A stretch of 64,000 nucleotides of DNA from Actinokineospora sp. NBRC 105648 (lineage in GTDB: Bacteria; Actinomycetota; Actinomycetes; Mycobacteriales; Pseudonocardiaceae), in NCBI RefSeq assembly GCF_030269645.1, contig NZ_BSTR01000013.1, forward strand, positions 90,804 to 154,803, written 5' to 3'. This document shows, piece after piece, positions 8,165 through 17,107 of the stretch (position 1 is the first letter of the stretch; each line of letters begins with the position of its first letter). The translations under genes were made by a program, and so were the position numbers. Under the pieces are notes generated by a model. That model was not told the DNA's origin. It did not search any database and saw nothing but the letters and a program-made list of their open reading frames with translations.

Positions 8165-11100
8165 GTGAGCGCCGCGACTTCACGCAATGTCGGAACCGAT
8201 TACGCGCCCGGGGAAGCCGAGCGCGTCCTGACCAGGGTGCCCCGGTGGATTCACCCGGACGCGCCGGTTCGCCCGGCTTTTCGGAGCCATTCCACCCCCC
8301 TTTCCGCCGAACTCACCGAACTCGCCGAACGGGCGGGAGCGGACCGGGGGACCCTCCTGGTGGCGGTGGCCGCCGCCGTCCTGCGCACCGTGGTCGGCGA
8401 GCGGGATCTCGTCCTCGGGCTGCGCGAGGGTGGCCGCGAGCACCGGCTGGACATCACCGTCGTGGACGGCACTTGGCGCGCCCTGCGCGCCGCCGCCGAC
8501 CAGGCCAGGGCCACCGCGCGGCCTGAGGTGGGCCGGTCCGAGGTACTGCTGGACCTCGACGGCGCCAACACCGACCCCGCCGAGCCGGTCGCCTTGGTCA
8601 TCGCCCTGCACGCGGGCGAGATCCGGCTGCGCCACCGCGGCGACCTGTTCGACGCCGAGCACGCCCGCAGGCTGGGCGGCTACCTGCGCGGCGCGCTGCG
8701 CGCCGCGCTCACCGAACCCGACGCCCGGCACGACGCCCACGGTCTCCCGGACGCCGAGGAGACCCACCACCAGGTGCACGGCCTGGCCGGGCCGACCCGC
8801 CCGGTGGGTGAGGCGATGTTCCCCGAGCTGTTCGCCCAGCGGGTGCGCGCCCACCCGGACGCGCCCGCGGTCAGCCACGGCGACCGCGCCTGGACCTACC
8901 GGGAGCTCGACGAGCGGTCCGACCGGGTGGCCGCCGCCCTGCTCGGCGCGGGTCTGGTGGCCGAGGACGTGGTCGGCGTGGTCACCGAGCGCACGCTCGG
9001 CTGGGTCGCGGCCACGCTGGGCGTGCTGAAGGCGGGCGGGGTGTACATGCCGATCCGCCCGGGGTTCCCGGCCGACCGGATCCGCACCCAGCTCGAGGTC
9101 GCGACCGTGCGGTTCACCCTCTCCGAGGCGGGCAGCCACGCCACCCTGGACACCGCGCTGGCCGCGTTGCCGCAGGCACCGCCGCTGCTGCTGGTCGAGG
9201 ACCTGCCCGCGGCGACCGCGCCGCCGGTGCCGGTCGGTCCCGGGCAGCTGGCCTACATCTACTTCACCTCGGGCTCCACCGGTCTGCCCAAGGGCGCCAT
9301 GTGCGAGCACGCGAGCATGGTCAACCACCTGCGCGCCAAGATCGACGACCTGGACCTGGACGCGGGCACCGCGGTGGCCCAGACCGCGTCGCAGTGCTTC
9401 GACATCTCGCTGTGGCAGCTGGTGGCGCCGCTGCTGGTCGGCGGGCGGGTGCGGCTGGTGGACACCGACACCCAGCTCGACGTGCCCGCCTTCCTCGACG
9501 AGCTGGCCGGGCACGGGATCGGCGTCGTGCAACTGGTGCCGTCCTACTTCGAGGTGCTGCTCACCGAGCTGGAGCGGCACCCGCGCGAGCTGGGGCCGCT
9601 GCGGTCGATCTCGGTCACCGGCGAGGCGCTCAAGCTCGACCTGGTGCGCCGCTGGTTCGCCCGCTACCCCGAGATCGCCCTGGTCAACGCCTACGGGGCC
9701 ACCGAGGTCGGCGACGACACAATGCACGAGGTGCTCACCGGCGAGCCGGGTCGCGGCTTCGTGACCGTCGGGCGGTCGCTGCGCAACGTGCGCACCTACG
9801 TGCTCGACCCCGACCTGCGGCTGGTGCCGCTGGGCAGCCCGGGGGAGATCGCGTTCGCCGGGGTGTGCGTGGGCCGGGGCTACATCAACGACGAGGAGCG
9901 CACCCGGCAGGCGTTCGCCGACGACCCGCACGTGCCCGGCGAGCGGCTCTACCGCACCGGCGACTTCGGCCGCTGGCTGCCGGAGGGGCGGATCGAGTTC
10001 CTCGGCCGCCGCGACCAGCAGGTCAAGATCCGCGGCTTCCGGATCGAGATCGGCGAGGTCGAGGGCAGGCTGCTGGAGCTGCCCGGGGTGCGGGGCTGCG
10101 CGGTGGTCGTCGACGGCGAGGGCGAGGCCCGCAAGCTGGTCGGGTTCTACGCCGGGCCAGACGTGGCCGAGGCCGAGGTGCTCGCGCACTTGGCCGCGGC
10201 GCTGCCGGACTACATGGTCCCCGGGGCCTGCCACCGGATGGACTCGCTGCCGCTGACCGAGAACGGCAAGGTCGACCGGAAGGTGCTCCGCGAGCTGGCC
10301 GCCACCCTGGGCCACGCCGCCGCGAGCTACGCCGCGCCCACCACGGTCGCGGAGAACGCGCTGGCCACCGCGTGGGCGGAGGTGCTCGGCGTGCCGGTCG
10401 AGCGGATCAGCCGGGCCGACCGGTTCTTCCAGCTCGGCGGCACGTCCCTTGCCGCCGTGCGGCTGGTGGTGCGGCTCGACCGCAGGCTCAGCCTGCGCGA
10501 CCTGGCCCAGGACCCGTCCCTGAGTGAGCTGGCGCTGCGGCTGCAGGGCGACCACCTCGACCAAGCCGACCAGGCCGACCGGCCCCGGCCCGCGCTGCTG
10601 CACCGGCTCAGCCCGGACGGCGTGGACGGTGTGCACCTGGTCTGCTTCCCTTATGCGGGAGGGAACGCGGTCAACTTCCGCGGTTTGGCTGGTGCCCTGG
10701 CCGAGCACGGGGTCGTCGTGTTCGGGGTGGAACTGCCCGGCCACGACCTGTCCCGCGCTCGGGAGGAGTTCGCCGATGTCGGCGCCGTCGCCGCGGCGGT
10801 GCGCGCTGAGGTCGCCGGGCTGACCGGGCCAGTCGCCGTGTGGGGACACTGCGCGGGGGCCGCGCACGCGGTGGAGCTGGCCCGGCTGTTGGCGGCCGAT
10901 GGCGAGTCGCCCGCGGCGGTGTTCGTCGGTGCCGCGCCGTTGAGCGGCCCGGAACCGCTGCGCGCGGAGATCACCGAGGTGTCGGGGCTGGCGAACCACG
11001 AGATCACCGCCGTCCTGCGGGCGGACAGCTCCTACGTCGAGCTCGACGACCTCAAGGCCGAGCGGGTGGACGTCGTCGGCGCCGCCTACCGGCACGACGT

Positions 11101-11356
11101 CCTCAGCACCAACGAGTACCTCCTGCGCGTGCTGGCCGACCCGGGCGCGCACCGGTTGTCGACGGCGCTGCATGTGGTCAACGCCGCTGACGACCCAGGG
11201 CACCCGAGCGCGGACGCGGGCCGGTGGGTGGAGCTGGCCGAGTGGGTGAGCACGCACGTCCTGCCGCACGGCGGGCACTACTTCGTCCGCACGGTCGCCG
11301 ACGAGGTCGCGGCCCGGGTGCTGGCCGCGCTCGGCGCCGTGTCGGTCGCCCGATGA
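8165..11356 (+). CDS. Free-standing NRPS: remnant C - A - PCP - thioesterase-like aminoacyl shuttle
   Basis: 1063 residues, GTG start. Residues about 1-200 resemble only the C-terminal lobe of a condensation domain (DLVLGLREGG, RHRGDLFDAEHARRLGGYL) with no HHxxxDG. The A domain spans about 215-715 (core YFTSGSTG at 366, YRTGD, final PLTENGKVDRK); pocket residues read by eye are D-I-W-Q-S-T-A-D-D-K, with an acidic pair suited to a diamino acid. The PCP has Ser761 in LGGTSLAAV. Residues about 805-1060 are a type II thioesterase-like hydrolase whose nucleophile is Cys896 (WGHCAGA), not Ser, as in the aminoacyl shuttles SyrC and CmaE. Its stop overlaps the lyase gene (ATGA). It probably activates 2,3-diaminobutyrate and passes it to the A-less module 2. 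Specificity and shuttle role are inferred. Confidence 0.85.
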   Translation: MSAATSRNVGTDYAPGEAERVLTRVPRWIHPDAPVRPAFRSHSTPLSAELTELAERAGADRGTLLVAVAAAVLRTVVGERDLVLGLREGGREHRLDITVVDGTWRALRAAADQARATARPEVGRSEVLLDLDGANTDPAEPVALVIALHAGEIRLRHRGDLFDAEHARRLGGYLRGALRAALTEPDARHDAHGLPDAEETHHQVHGLAGPTRPVGEAMFPELFAQRVRAHPDAPAVSHGDRAWTYRELDERSDRVAAALLGAGLVAEDVVGVVTERTLGWVAATLGVLKAGGVYMPIRPGFPADRIRTQLEVATVRFTLSEAGSHATLDTALAALPQAPPLLLVEDLPAATAPPVPVGPGQLAYIYFTSGSTGLPKGAMCEHASMVNHLRAKIDDLDLDAGTAVAQTASQCFDISLWQLVAPLLVGGRVRLVDTDTQLDVPAFLDELAGHGIGVVQLVPSYFEVLLTELERHPRELGPLRSISVTGEALKLDLVRRWFARYPEIALVNAYGATEVGDDTMHEVLTGEPGRGFVTVGRSLRNVRTYVLDPDLRLVPLGSPGEIAFAGVCVGRGYINDEERTRQAFADDPHVPGERLYRTGDFGRWLPEGRIEFLGRRDQQVKIRGFRIEIGEVEGRLLELPGVRGCAVVVDGEGEARKLVGFYAGPDVAEAEVLAHLAAALPDYMVPGACHRMDSLPLTENGKVDRKVLRELAATLGHAAASYAAPTTVAENALATAWAEVLGVPVERISRADRFFQLGGTSLAAVRLVVRLDRRLSLRDLAQDPSLSELALRLQGDHLDQADQADRPRPALLHRLSPDGVDGVHLVCFPYAGGNAVNFRGLAGALAEHGVVVFGVELPGHDLSRAREEFADVGAVAAAVRAEVAGLTGPVAVWGHCAGAAHAVELARLLAADGESPAAVFVGAAPLSGPEPLRAEITEVSGLANHEITAVLRADSSYVELDDLKAERVDVVGAAYRHDVLSTNEYLLRVLADPGAHRLSTALHVVNAADDPGHPSADAGRWVELAEWVSTHVLPHGGHYFVRTVADEVAARVLAALGAVSVAR

Positions 11357-12858
11357 CCGTCGAGGCGCTCACCGGGCGGATCGCCGCCGGGCCCAGTGCG
11401 CTACTGCGCGCCGAGGTGCTGCTGCCCCAACTGCGCTTCGAGCTGGACAACCTGTTGCCGCACTACCTCGCGATCGAACGGGTGTTGCTGCTGGAGTACC
11501 AGCGGATGGGCGTGCTCACCGACGACGAGGTCGCCCGGATCGGCACCGCTCTGTCCACAGTGGATCGGGGTGTGGTCGAGGCGGCCGCGGAGGGCATGGC
11601 GGACATCGCCTTCGGGGTCGAGCGCGCGGTCACCGCCGAGCTGGGCGAGGTGCCGCCCGCCTGGCACGTGGACCGCAGCCGCAACGACCTGCAGGCCACG
11701 GCGCAGAAGATGTACGGGCGGGCGCGGGTCTTCGAGCTGGTGGCCGAGCTGGCCGACCTGGTCCGGGCCGCGCACCGGCTCGCGGAGCGGGAGCGGGGTG
11801 TGGTCATGCCCGGCTACACCCACTCCCAGCCCGCCCAGGTGATGACGGCGGACTTCTACTTCACCGCGCTCGCCGAGCAGTTGTTGCACGCGCTGGACCG
11901 GTTCACCGCGTTGCTGCGGGTGTTCGACGAGTGCCCGATGGGCGCGGGGGCGATGACCGGCGGCGACCTGGGCTGGGACCGCGACCGGATGGCCGAGCTG
12001 CTCGGCTTCGCGAGCGGCTCGGGCAACGCGCTGCGCGCGGTGGCGGCCCGGGACTGGACGCTGGAGGCCACCGCCGAGCTGTGCCTGCTCGGTGTGCCGC
12101 TGAGCCGATTCGCCACCGACCTGATCACCTGGGCGGGGGCCGGGTACGGGTTCCTGGACTTGCCCGACGAGCTCAGCGGGATCTCCTCGGCGATGCCGCA
12201 GAAGAAGAACTTCCCGGTGCTGGAGAGGATCCGGGCCCGCACGGCCCGGCTGGCGGGCGCTTTCACCGAGGTGGTGGTCGCCCAGCGCGCGACGCCGTTC
12301 AGCAACACGGTGGAAGTGTCCAAAGAGGCCAGTTCGGGGGTGCCTGCCGCGTTCGACGACGCGGGTTCGGTGCTGCGGCTGCTGCGCGTGGTGCTGGACA
12401 ACCTGGTGCTGCGCGCGGATCGCCTGCGGGCGGTGTGCGAAACCGAGTACCTGGGCGGGTTCGGGCTGGCCAACGGCCTGTGCCTGGCCGCCGGGGTGCC
12501 GTGGCGGCAGGCGCAGGTGGTGGCGGGCCGCTACGTCGTGGCGGCCCTGGAGCGCGGGCTGACCCCGGGTGAACCGGACGGTCGGCTGCTCGAGGAGATC
12601 GCGCGGGCGTCCGGGCACCGGGTGGCGGACGGGCACGCGCTGCTGGTCGAGGCCTTCGACGTCGACCGCGCGGTGGCCGCCAAGCGCACGGCGGGGTCGA
12701 CCGGGCCCGAGCACGTCGCGGCGGTGCTCGACGCGCAGCGGTCCGCCCTGGCGCGGGCCGAGGCGGAGTGGGCGAGGCGGCGCGCGGACGTCGAGGACGG
12801 TGGTCGAGTGGTGGAGCGCCTGCTGGCAGGCGCGGGGGAATGGAGGGGGAGCAGGTGA
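11353..12858 (+). CDS. Argininosuccinate-lyase-like enzyme, Dab pathway
   Basis: 501 residues from ATG 11353, overlapping the upstream stop; a longer frame from 11224 is rejected. Fumarase/aspartase superfamily signatures are clear: HVDRSRNDLQ, GYTHSQPAQ and the flexible loop GISSAMPQKKN. The family removes fumarate from N-substituted aspartates. In the proposed 2,3-diaminobutyrate route (friulimicin dab genes and the DABA genes of pacidamycin-type uridyl peptides, from memory), a cysteine-synthase-like enzyme first attaches aspartate to C3 of an activated threonine, and this lyase then frees the diamino acid plus fumarate. Position between the A-PCP-TE gene and the kinase supports that. Arginine biosynthesis is unlikely because no other arg gene is present. 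Confidence 0.82.
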   Translation: MTVEALTGRIAAGPSALLRAEVLLPQLRFELDNLLPHYLAIERVLLLEYQRMGVLTDDEVARIGTALSTVDRGVVEAAAEGMADIAFGVERAVTAELGEVPPAWHVDRSRNDLQATAQKMYGRARVFELVAELADLVRAAHRLAERERGVVMPGYTHSQPAQVMTADFYFTALAEQLLHALDRFTALLRVFDECPMGAGAMTGGDLGWDRDRMAELLGFASGSGNALRAVAARDWTLEATAELCLLGVPLSRFATDLITWAGAGYGFLDLPDELSGISSAMPQKKNFPVLERIRARTARLAGAFTEVVVAQRATPFSNTVEVSKEASSGVPAAFDDAGSVLRLLRVVLDNLVLRADRLRAVCETEYLGGFGLANGLCLAAGVPWRQAQVVAGRYVVAALERGLTPGEPDGRLLEEIARASGHRVADGHALLVEAFDVDRAVAAKRTAGSTGPEHVAAVLDAQRSALARAEAEWARRRADVEDGGRVVERLLAGAGEWRGSR

Positions 12859-13793
12859 GCACATCAATGATCTTGGCGCCGTCGTACCGCGGCGCGACCG
12901 GCGTGAGCACGGCGTTCGGCACGTTCGGCGAGCTGTTGCAGGGCGCGCTGCCGGAGGCGGACGGGGACTTCCTGGTCACGCTGCCGATCGCGCGCTGGAG
13001 CATCGCGACGTTCCGCACCGACCCGGAGTCGGTAGAGCTCCAGGTACGGCCCGCGGGCAAGCGCAAGGCCCTGCGGCTGGCGCGGATGATCTTGGCCGAC
13101 GCGGGGGAGACCAGCGGTGGGCTGCTGACCATCGACAGCGGGATCCCCGAGGGCAAGGGCCTGGCCAGCTCGTCAGCCGACCTCGTGGCGACCGCGCGGG
13201 CGGTGGCGAACGCGCTGGGGCTGCCCATGCCCGCGCACCGGGTGGAGGAGCTGCTCGGCCGGATCGAGCCGACCGACGGCGTGCTCTACCCCGGCATCGT
13301 CGCCTTCTACCACCGGCGGGTGCGGCTGCACTCGTTCCTCGGGTCGCTGCCGCCGATGGCGGTGGTCGGCATCGACGAGGGCGGCACCGTGGACACCGTG
13401 GCGTTCAACCGGATCCCGAAGCCGTTCACCGCCGCCGACCGCCGCGACTACGCGAGCCTGCTGGACCGCGTCACGGCGGCCGTGCGCGACGGCGACCTCG
13501 ACACGATCGGCGAGGTCGCCACGCGCAGCGCGGAGATGAACCAGGTGCTCCGGCCGAAGCGCACTCTGCCCGCGCTGCAACGGATCTGTGCCGAGGTCGG
13601 CGGCCTGGGCGTGGTCAACGCGCACAGCGGCACGACCCTGGGCATCCTGCTCGACACCCGGGCGCCGGAGAGCCGCGTGAGGGTGGCGGAGGCGGCCAAG
13701 AAGTGCCTGAGCCTGGCGGGCAACGTGACTGTTTACCGCTCGCTGAGCTTCGACGGCGGGCCGTCCCCGGAGGGGTACCCCCATGCGCAGTGA
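12855..13793 (+). CDS. GHMP kinase, L-threonine kinase (PduX)-like
   Basis: 312 residues from GTG 12855, which overlaps the lyase stop (GTGA) and has GGAGG about eight bases upstream; an ATG at 12840 would add five residues. The N-terminal GTFGELLQGALPE matches the GELIQG opening of PduX-type threonine kinases, and IPEGKGLASSSADL is the GHMP ATP-binding loop. The C-terminal GVVNAHSGTTLGIL is the third GHMP motif. I infer that it makes O-phospho-L-threonine, turning the 3-hydroxyl into a leaving group for replacement by an amine. It is coupled upstream to the lyase and overlaps the PLP/ATP-grasp gene by 11 bases. Homoserine kinase is the main alternative. Confidence 0.82.
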   Translation: MSTSMILAPSYRGATGVSTAFGTFGELLQGALPEADGDFLVTLPIARWSIATFRTDPESVELQVRPAGKRKALRLARMILADAGETSGGLLTIDSGIPEGKGLASSSADLVATARAVANALGLPMPAHRVEELLGRIEPTDGVLYPGIVAFYHRRVRLHSFLGSLPPMAVVGIDEGGTVDTVAFNRIPKPFTAADRRDYASLLDRVTAAVRDGDLDTIGEVATRSAEMNQVLRPKRTLPALQRICAEVGGLGVVNAHSGTTLGILLDTRAPESRVRVAEAAKKCLSLAGNVTVYRSLSFDGGPSPEGYPHAQ

Positions 13794-16035
13794 GCACCTG
13801 ATCGACGCCATCGGCGGCACACCTCTGGTGCGGCTGCGGTTGCCGGAGCGACCGGACGTGCGCGCCTACGCCAAGCTGGAGCTCAACAACCTGTTCGCGA
13901 TGAAGGACCGGGTGGCGCGCAACATCATCCTGCGGGCGCGCGAGTCCGGCGCGCTGGCCGAGGGCGCGCCGCTGGTGGAGAGCTCGTCGGGGACCATGGC
14001 GCTCGGGGTGGCCCTGGTCGGGCGCGCGCTCGGGCACCCGGTGCACATCGTCACCGACCCGCGGGTCGACGCGATCACCCTGGCCAAGCTGGAGGCGCTG
14101 GGCTGCGCGGTGCACATCGTGTCCGAAATGGATGAACACGGCTGGCAGGGCGCCCGGCTGACCAGGCTGGCCGAGATCATGGCGGAGCACCCGGGCGCGT
14201 TCTGGCCACGGCAGTACGACAACCCGGACAACCCGGCCGCCTACCGGGTGCTGGCCGAGGAGCTGGTGGCCGACCTCGGGCACATCGACACCATCGTCGG
14301 CCCGGTGGGCAGCGGCGGCTCGCTGTGCGGGACCACGCGGGCGCTGCGGGAGTCGTTGCCGGGGCTGCGGTCGGTGGGCGTGGACTGCGTCGGCAGTGTC
14401 CTGTTCGGACAGCCGGACTGGCCGCAGCGGTTGCAGAGCGGGTTGGGCAACAGCATGCACCCGCCGAACCTGGACCGCTCGGTGATCGACGAGGTGCACT
14501 GGCTCAACGACCGCGAGGCGTTCGCCGCCACCCGGGACCTCGCGCGTGAGCAGTTCCTGTTCGCGGGCAACACGTCCGGCTCGGCCTACCGCGTCGTGTC
14601 CTGGCTGGCCGCGCGGGCCGAGCCGGGGGCGACGATCGTCGGGATCTTCCCCGATCGGGGCGACCGCTATGTTTCCACCGTGCACAACGAGAAGTACTGG
14701 GAAGAGCGCGGCCTGGCGGGCCTGCCGCTGCGCACCCGGCCGCGGCTGGTGCCCTCGGACGCGGTGGTCCGCGAGTGGGCGTACTCGGTGCCGCCGGAGG
14801 AAGCGCGGCCCGCGTTCGTGTTCGTCGAGTCCAACACGACCGGCACCGGGATGCGCGCTCTGGCGACCGCGTCGAGCCTGGGGTACCGGCCGGTGTTCCT
14901 CACCGACCGGCCGTCCCGGTACCTGGGCCTGGCCGACGCGGCGGTCGAGACCGTGGTCTGCGACACCGGCGACCTCGACGCGATGACCACCGCCCTGGCG
15001 GAGCTGGTCCCGCTCGAACAGGTCTCCGCGGTCGGCAGCACGAGTGAGTTCTACCTGGTCAGGGCAGCGGAGTTGGGCGCGCGGCTGGGATTGCCCGCCG
15101 CCGCGCCGGACGCGATCGCGCGCTGCCGGGACAAGGGGGCGCTGCGGTCCACGCTCGCGGAGGCCGGTGTACCCCAGCCCGCGTTCGCCTTGGTGGCCAG
15201 TGCGGACGAGGTCTTGAGCCGGGCCGACCTGCCGTTGCCGTGCGTGGTCAAGCCGGTGGACGAGTCGGGGTCGACGGGGGTGCTGCGCTGCTCGACCCTC
15301 GAGGAGGTGGCGGCGCAGGTCTCGGCGATCACCGCGGTGGCGGTCAACGGGCGGGGGCAGCGGCGGGCGCCGGGCGCACTGGTCGAGTCGTTCGCCGACG
15401 GGCCGGAGTACAGCGTCGAGATGATCGGGGTCGACGGCGAGCCCAGGCTGTACGCGATCGTGGCGAAGTCCCTTGTGGACGATGTGCAGTTCGTCGAGGC
15501 CGGGCACGTGGTGCCCGCGGACCTGCCCGCCGACGCCGCGACGGCGATCGTCGACACGGTCCGCAAGGCGTTGCTGGCGCTGGGGATGACGCAGGGGGCC
15601 ACGCACACCGAGGTGCGGGTGGGCGCTGACGGTCCGGTGGTGATCGAGGTGAACCCGCGGCTGGCGGGCGGGATGATCCCCGAGCTGGTGCGGCTGGCGA
15701 CCGGGGTGGACCTGCTGGAGCAGCAGGTGCGCCACCTCGGTGGGTTGCCGGTGGCCGAGCCCGCGCCGTTCGACGGGTACGCGGGGATCCGGTTCCTGCG
15801 CACCGAAGCCCGAGGTGAGCTGGCCGAGGTGGTCGGTGTGGCTGCCGCCGAAGCGGTTCCGTTCGTGCGCCAGGTGACGGTGACGACGTCGCCGGGTGCC
15901 GTGGTCGGTCCGCCGACCGACGCCTATGGCCGACTCGGCTACGTCATCGCCCACGCGCCCAGCCGGGCGGAGCTGTCCGAGGCGCTGGACCGGGCGACCG
16001 GCCTGGTGGAGTTCCACCTCGCCGCCGAGCGCTAG
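13783..16035 (+). CDS. Fusion of cysteine-synthase-like PLP enzyme and ATP-grasp ligase
   Basis: 750 residues; ATG 13783 with GGAGGGG upstream and an 11-base overlap with the kinase. Residues about 1-315 are a fold-type II PLP enzyme of the cysteine synthase/SbnA group: Lys41 in FAMKDRVARN should hold PLP, ESSSGTMALG is the substrate loop and GPVGSGGSLCG the phosphate-binding loop. Residues about 330-750 are an ATP-grasp ligase: PCVVKPVDESGSTGV is the nucleotide-binding strand and VIEVNPRLAGG the metal site. The PLP half should perform beta-replacement on O-phosphothreonine with an amino donor, probably aspartate, giving the substrate of the lyase. What the ATP-grasp half ligates is not evident. 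It closes the Dab operon; a hairpin follows at 16044. Confidence 0.85.
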   Translation: MRSEHLIDAIGGTPLVRLRLPERPDVRAYAKLELNNLFAMKDRVARNIILRARESGALAEGAPLVESSSGTMALGVALVGRALGHPVHIVTDPRVDAITLAKLEALGCAVHIVSEMDEHGWQGARLTRLAEIMAEHPGAFWPRQYDNPDNPAAYRVLAEELVADLGHIDTIVGPVGSGGSLCGTTRALRESLPGLRSVGVDCVGSVLFGQPDWPQRLQSGLGNSMHPPNLDRSVIDEVHWLNDREAFAATRDLAREQFLFAGNTSGSAYRVVSWLAARAEPGATIVGIFPDRGDRYVSTVHNEKYWEERGLAGLPLRTRPRLVPSDAVVREWAYSVPPEEARPAFVFVESNTTGTGMRALATASSLGYRPVFLTDRPSRYLGLADAAVETVVCDTGDLDAMTTALAELVPLEQVSAVGSTSEFYLVRAAELGARLGLPAAAPDAIARCRDKGALRSTLAEAGVPQPAFALVASADEVLSRADLPLPCVVKPVDESGSTGVLRCSTLEEVAAQVSAITAVAVNGRGQRRAPGALVESFADGPEYSVEMIGVDGEPRLYAIVAKSLVDDVQFVEAGHVVPADLPADAATAIVDTVRKALLALGMTQGATHTEVRVGADGPVVIEVNPRLAGGMIPELVRLATGVDLLEQQVRHLGGLPVAEPAPFDGYAGIRFLRTEARGELAEVVGVAAAEAVPFVRQVTVTTSPGAVVGPPTDAYGRLGYVIAHAPSRAELSEALDRATGLVEFHLAAER

Positions 16036-16043
16036 CGCGCGTT

Positions 16044-16075
16044 CGCCGGGTGAACCGACTGCGGTTCACCCGGCG
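16044..16075. terminator. Hairpin at the end of the Dab operon
   Basis: CGCCGGGTGAACC (16044-16056) and GGTTCACCCGGCG (16063-16075) form a 13-bp perfect stem with a 6-base loop, nine bases after the stop of the PLP/ATP-grasp gene and before the convergent hydroxylase gene. Confidence 0.8.
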
Positions 16076-16077
16076 GG

Positions 16078-16138
16078 CGCCGAGAGACATTGACGCCGAG
16101 AAACATTGACGCCGAGATCATCGACGTCGAGGTCATCA
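16078..16138. repeat. Four degenerate 15-16-bp tandem repeats
   Basis: Units beginning CGCCGAGA, twice followed by RACATTGA and then by TCATCGA-like variants, start at 16078, 16094, 16110 and 16125. They run into the stop codon of the leftward hydroxylase gene. Probable replication slippage in a convergent intergenic region; no function apparent. Confidence 0.6.
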
Positions 16139-17107
16139 GCGGTGCACGAGCGGGCCGTGCATGGCGACCACAGTGCGGTCGCCGCGGTACGGCTGGCGGC
16201 TGTGCGCGGTGCGGGTGTTGTCGACGAGCAGCAGATCGCCGTCGCGCCAAGGGGTGCTGACGGTGTGGGCGTCGTAGGTGGCGTTGATCCGGTCCACGGT
16301 TTCGAGGTCGAGCGGGCTGCCGTCGCCGAGGTAGGTGGTGAACGGGAGGCCGTGCTCGCGGCCGAACTCGGCGATCAGGTAGTCCCGCACCGCCGGTTCC
16401 ATGGTCCACTCGTTGAGGAAGGCGACCTGGTTGAACCAGCACCGCCTGCCGGTGTTCGGGTCGACCCGCACCGCGGGCATCCGCTGCACGGTGTGCAGCA
16501 CGTCGTCGGGGCCCCACGAGAACTCGATCCCGGCGGCGGCGCAGCGGCGTTCGACCTCGGTGCGTTCGCTGGTGCCGAATGCGTCTCGCCAATCCACGCC
16601 GAGCAAGTCCCCGTAGTTGCGGGTGAGAATCCAGCCGTGCTCGGAAAATGGGTTGCGGATGTCGGCGGGAAGGGCATCGAACACGTCGGCCGCGTCGGCC
16701 AGTGCGGTTTCCCCGCCCGCTTCTGGGGCGCGCACGCAGCCGAAGGCGAGCAATTCCGGGAACTCCGTGCGGTAGCTCAACTCGTGGTGCATGCACATCG
16801 GCTGATCGGCGGGCCACCGCGTGCCCGAATAGAGGCCGCCACCGTGGTCGTCGCGCGGCGCGAAGCCCTCGCGCTCGATCGACAGCGAGCCGAGCAGCGC
16901 GTTCCCCGCCACCCGGAAGTCGGAGTGTTCACACAGGTCAAGACCTCGGATGAGCAAGCTCCCGTGCTCGCGCGCGACGGCGCGGGCGGCCTCGGCGTGT
17001 CGCTCGGGCCAGCCTGCCCGCGCGGGTGGCGGTACGGTCAGCACGGGCGGTCTGCCGGGCTCGAGCGCTGGTTCCAGGGTCCCCGAGATGATCTGCGAAG
17101 CGGTCAC
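16136..17107 (-). CDS. SyrP-like Fe(II)/2-oxoglutarate hydroxylase, probable aspartyl beta-hydroxylase
   Basis: 323 residues, GTG start at 17107 with GGAG upstream. The motif MHHELSYRTEFPELL is characteristic of the SyrP branch of the TauD superfamily, giving an H-x-E metal pair (His107, Glu109) with distal His302 in RTAHSRQPYRGDR and Arg311 for 2-oxoglutarate. SyrP hydroxylates aspartate bound to a carrier protein in syringomycin synthesis, and relatives make the beta-hydroxyaspartate of several siderophores and lipopeptides. The assembly line here has three Asp-type modules (4, 5, 7) plus an Asn/Asp module 1, so one residue may be beta-hydroxylated. It is the only leftward gene between the Dab operon and the pipecolate genes, and shares a 178-base divergent promoter region with the cyclodeaminase. 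Which residue is modified cannot be read from the sequence. Confidence 0.8.
   Translation of the reverse strand: MTASQIISGTLEPALEPGRPPVLTVPPPARAGWPERHAEAARAVAREHGSLLIRGLDLCEHSDFRVAGNALLGSLSIEREGFAPRDDHGGGLYSGTRWPADQPMCMHHELSYRTEFPELLAFGCVRAPEAGGETALADAADVFDALPADIRNPFSEHGWILTRNYGDLLGVDWRDAFGTSERTEVERRCAAAGIEFSWGPDDVLHTVQRMPAVRVDPNTGRRCWFNQVAFLNEWTMEPAVRDYLIAEFGREHGLPFTTYLGDGSPLDLETVDRINATYDAHTVSTPWRDGDLLLVDNTRTAHSRQPYRGDRTVVAMHGPLVHR

Noticed and set aside
11353..12858. Arginine biosynthesis (argH)
   Set aside because: No other arg genes; the gene is coupled to an NRPS loader and a threonine-type kinase.
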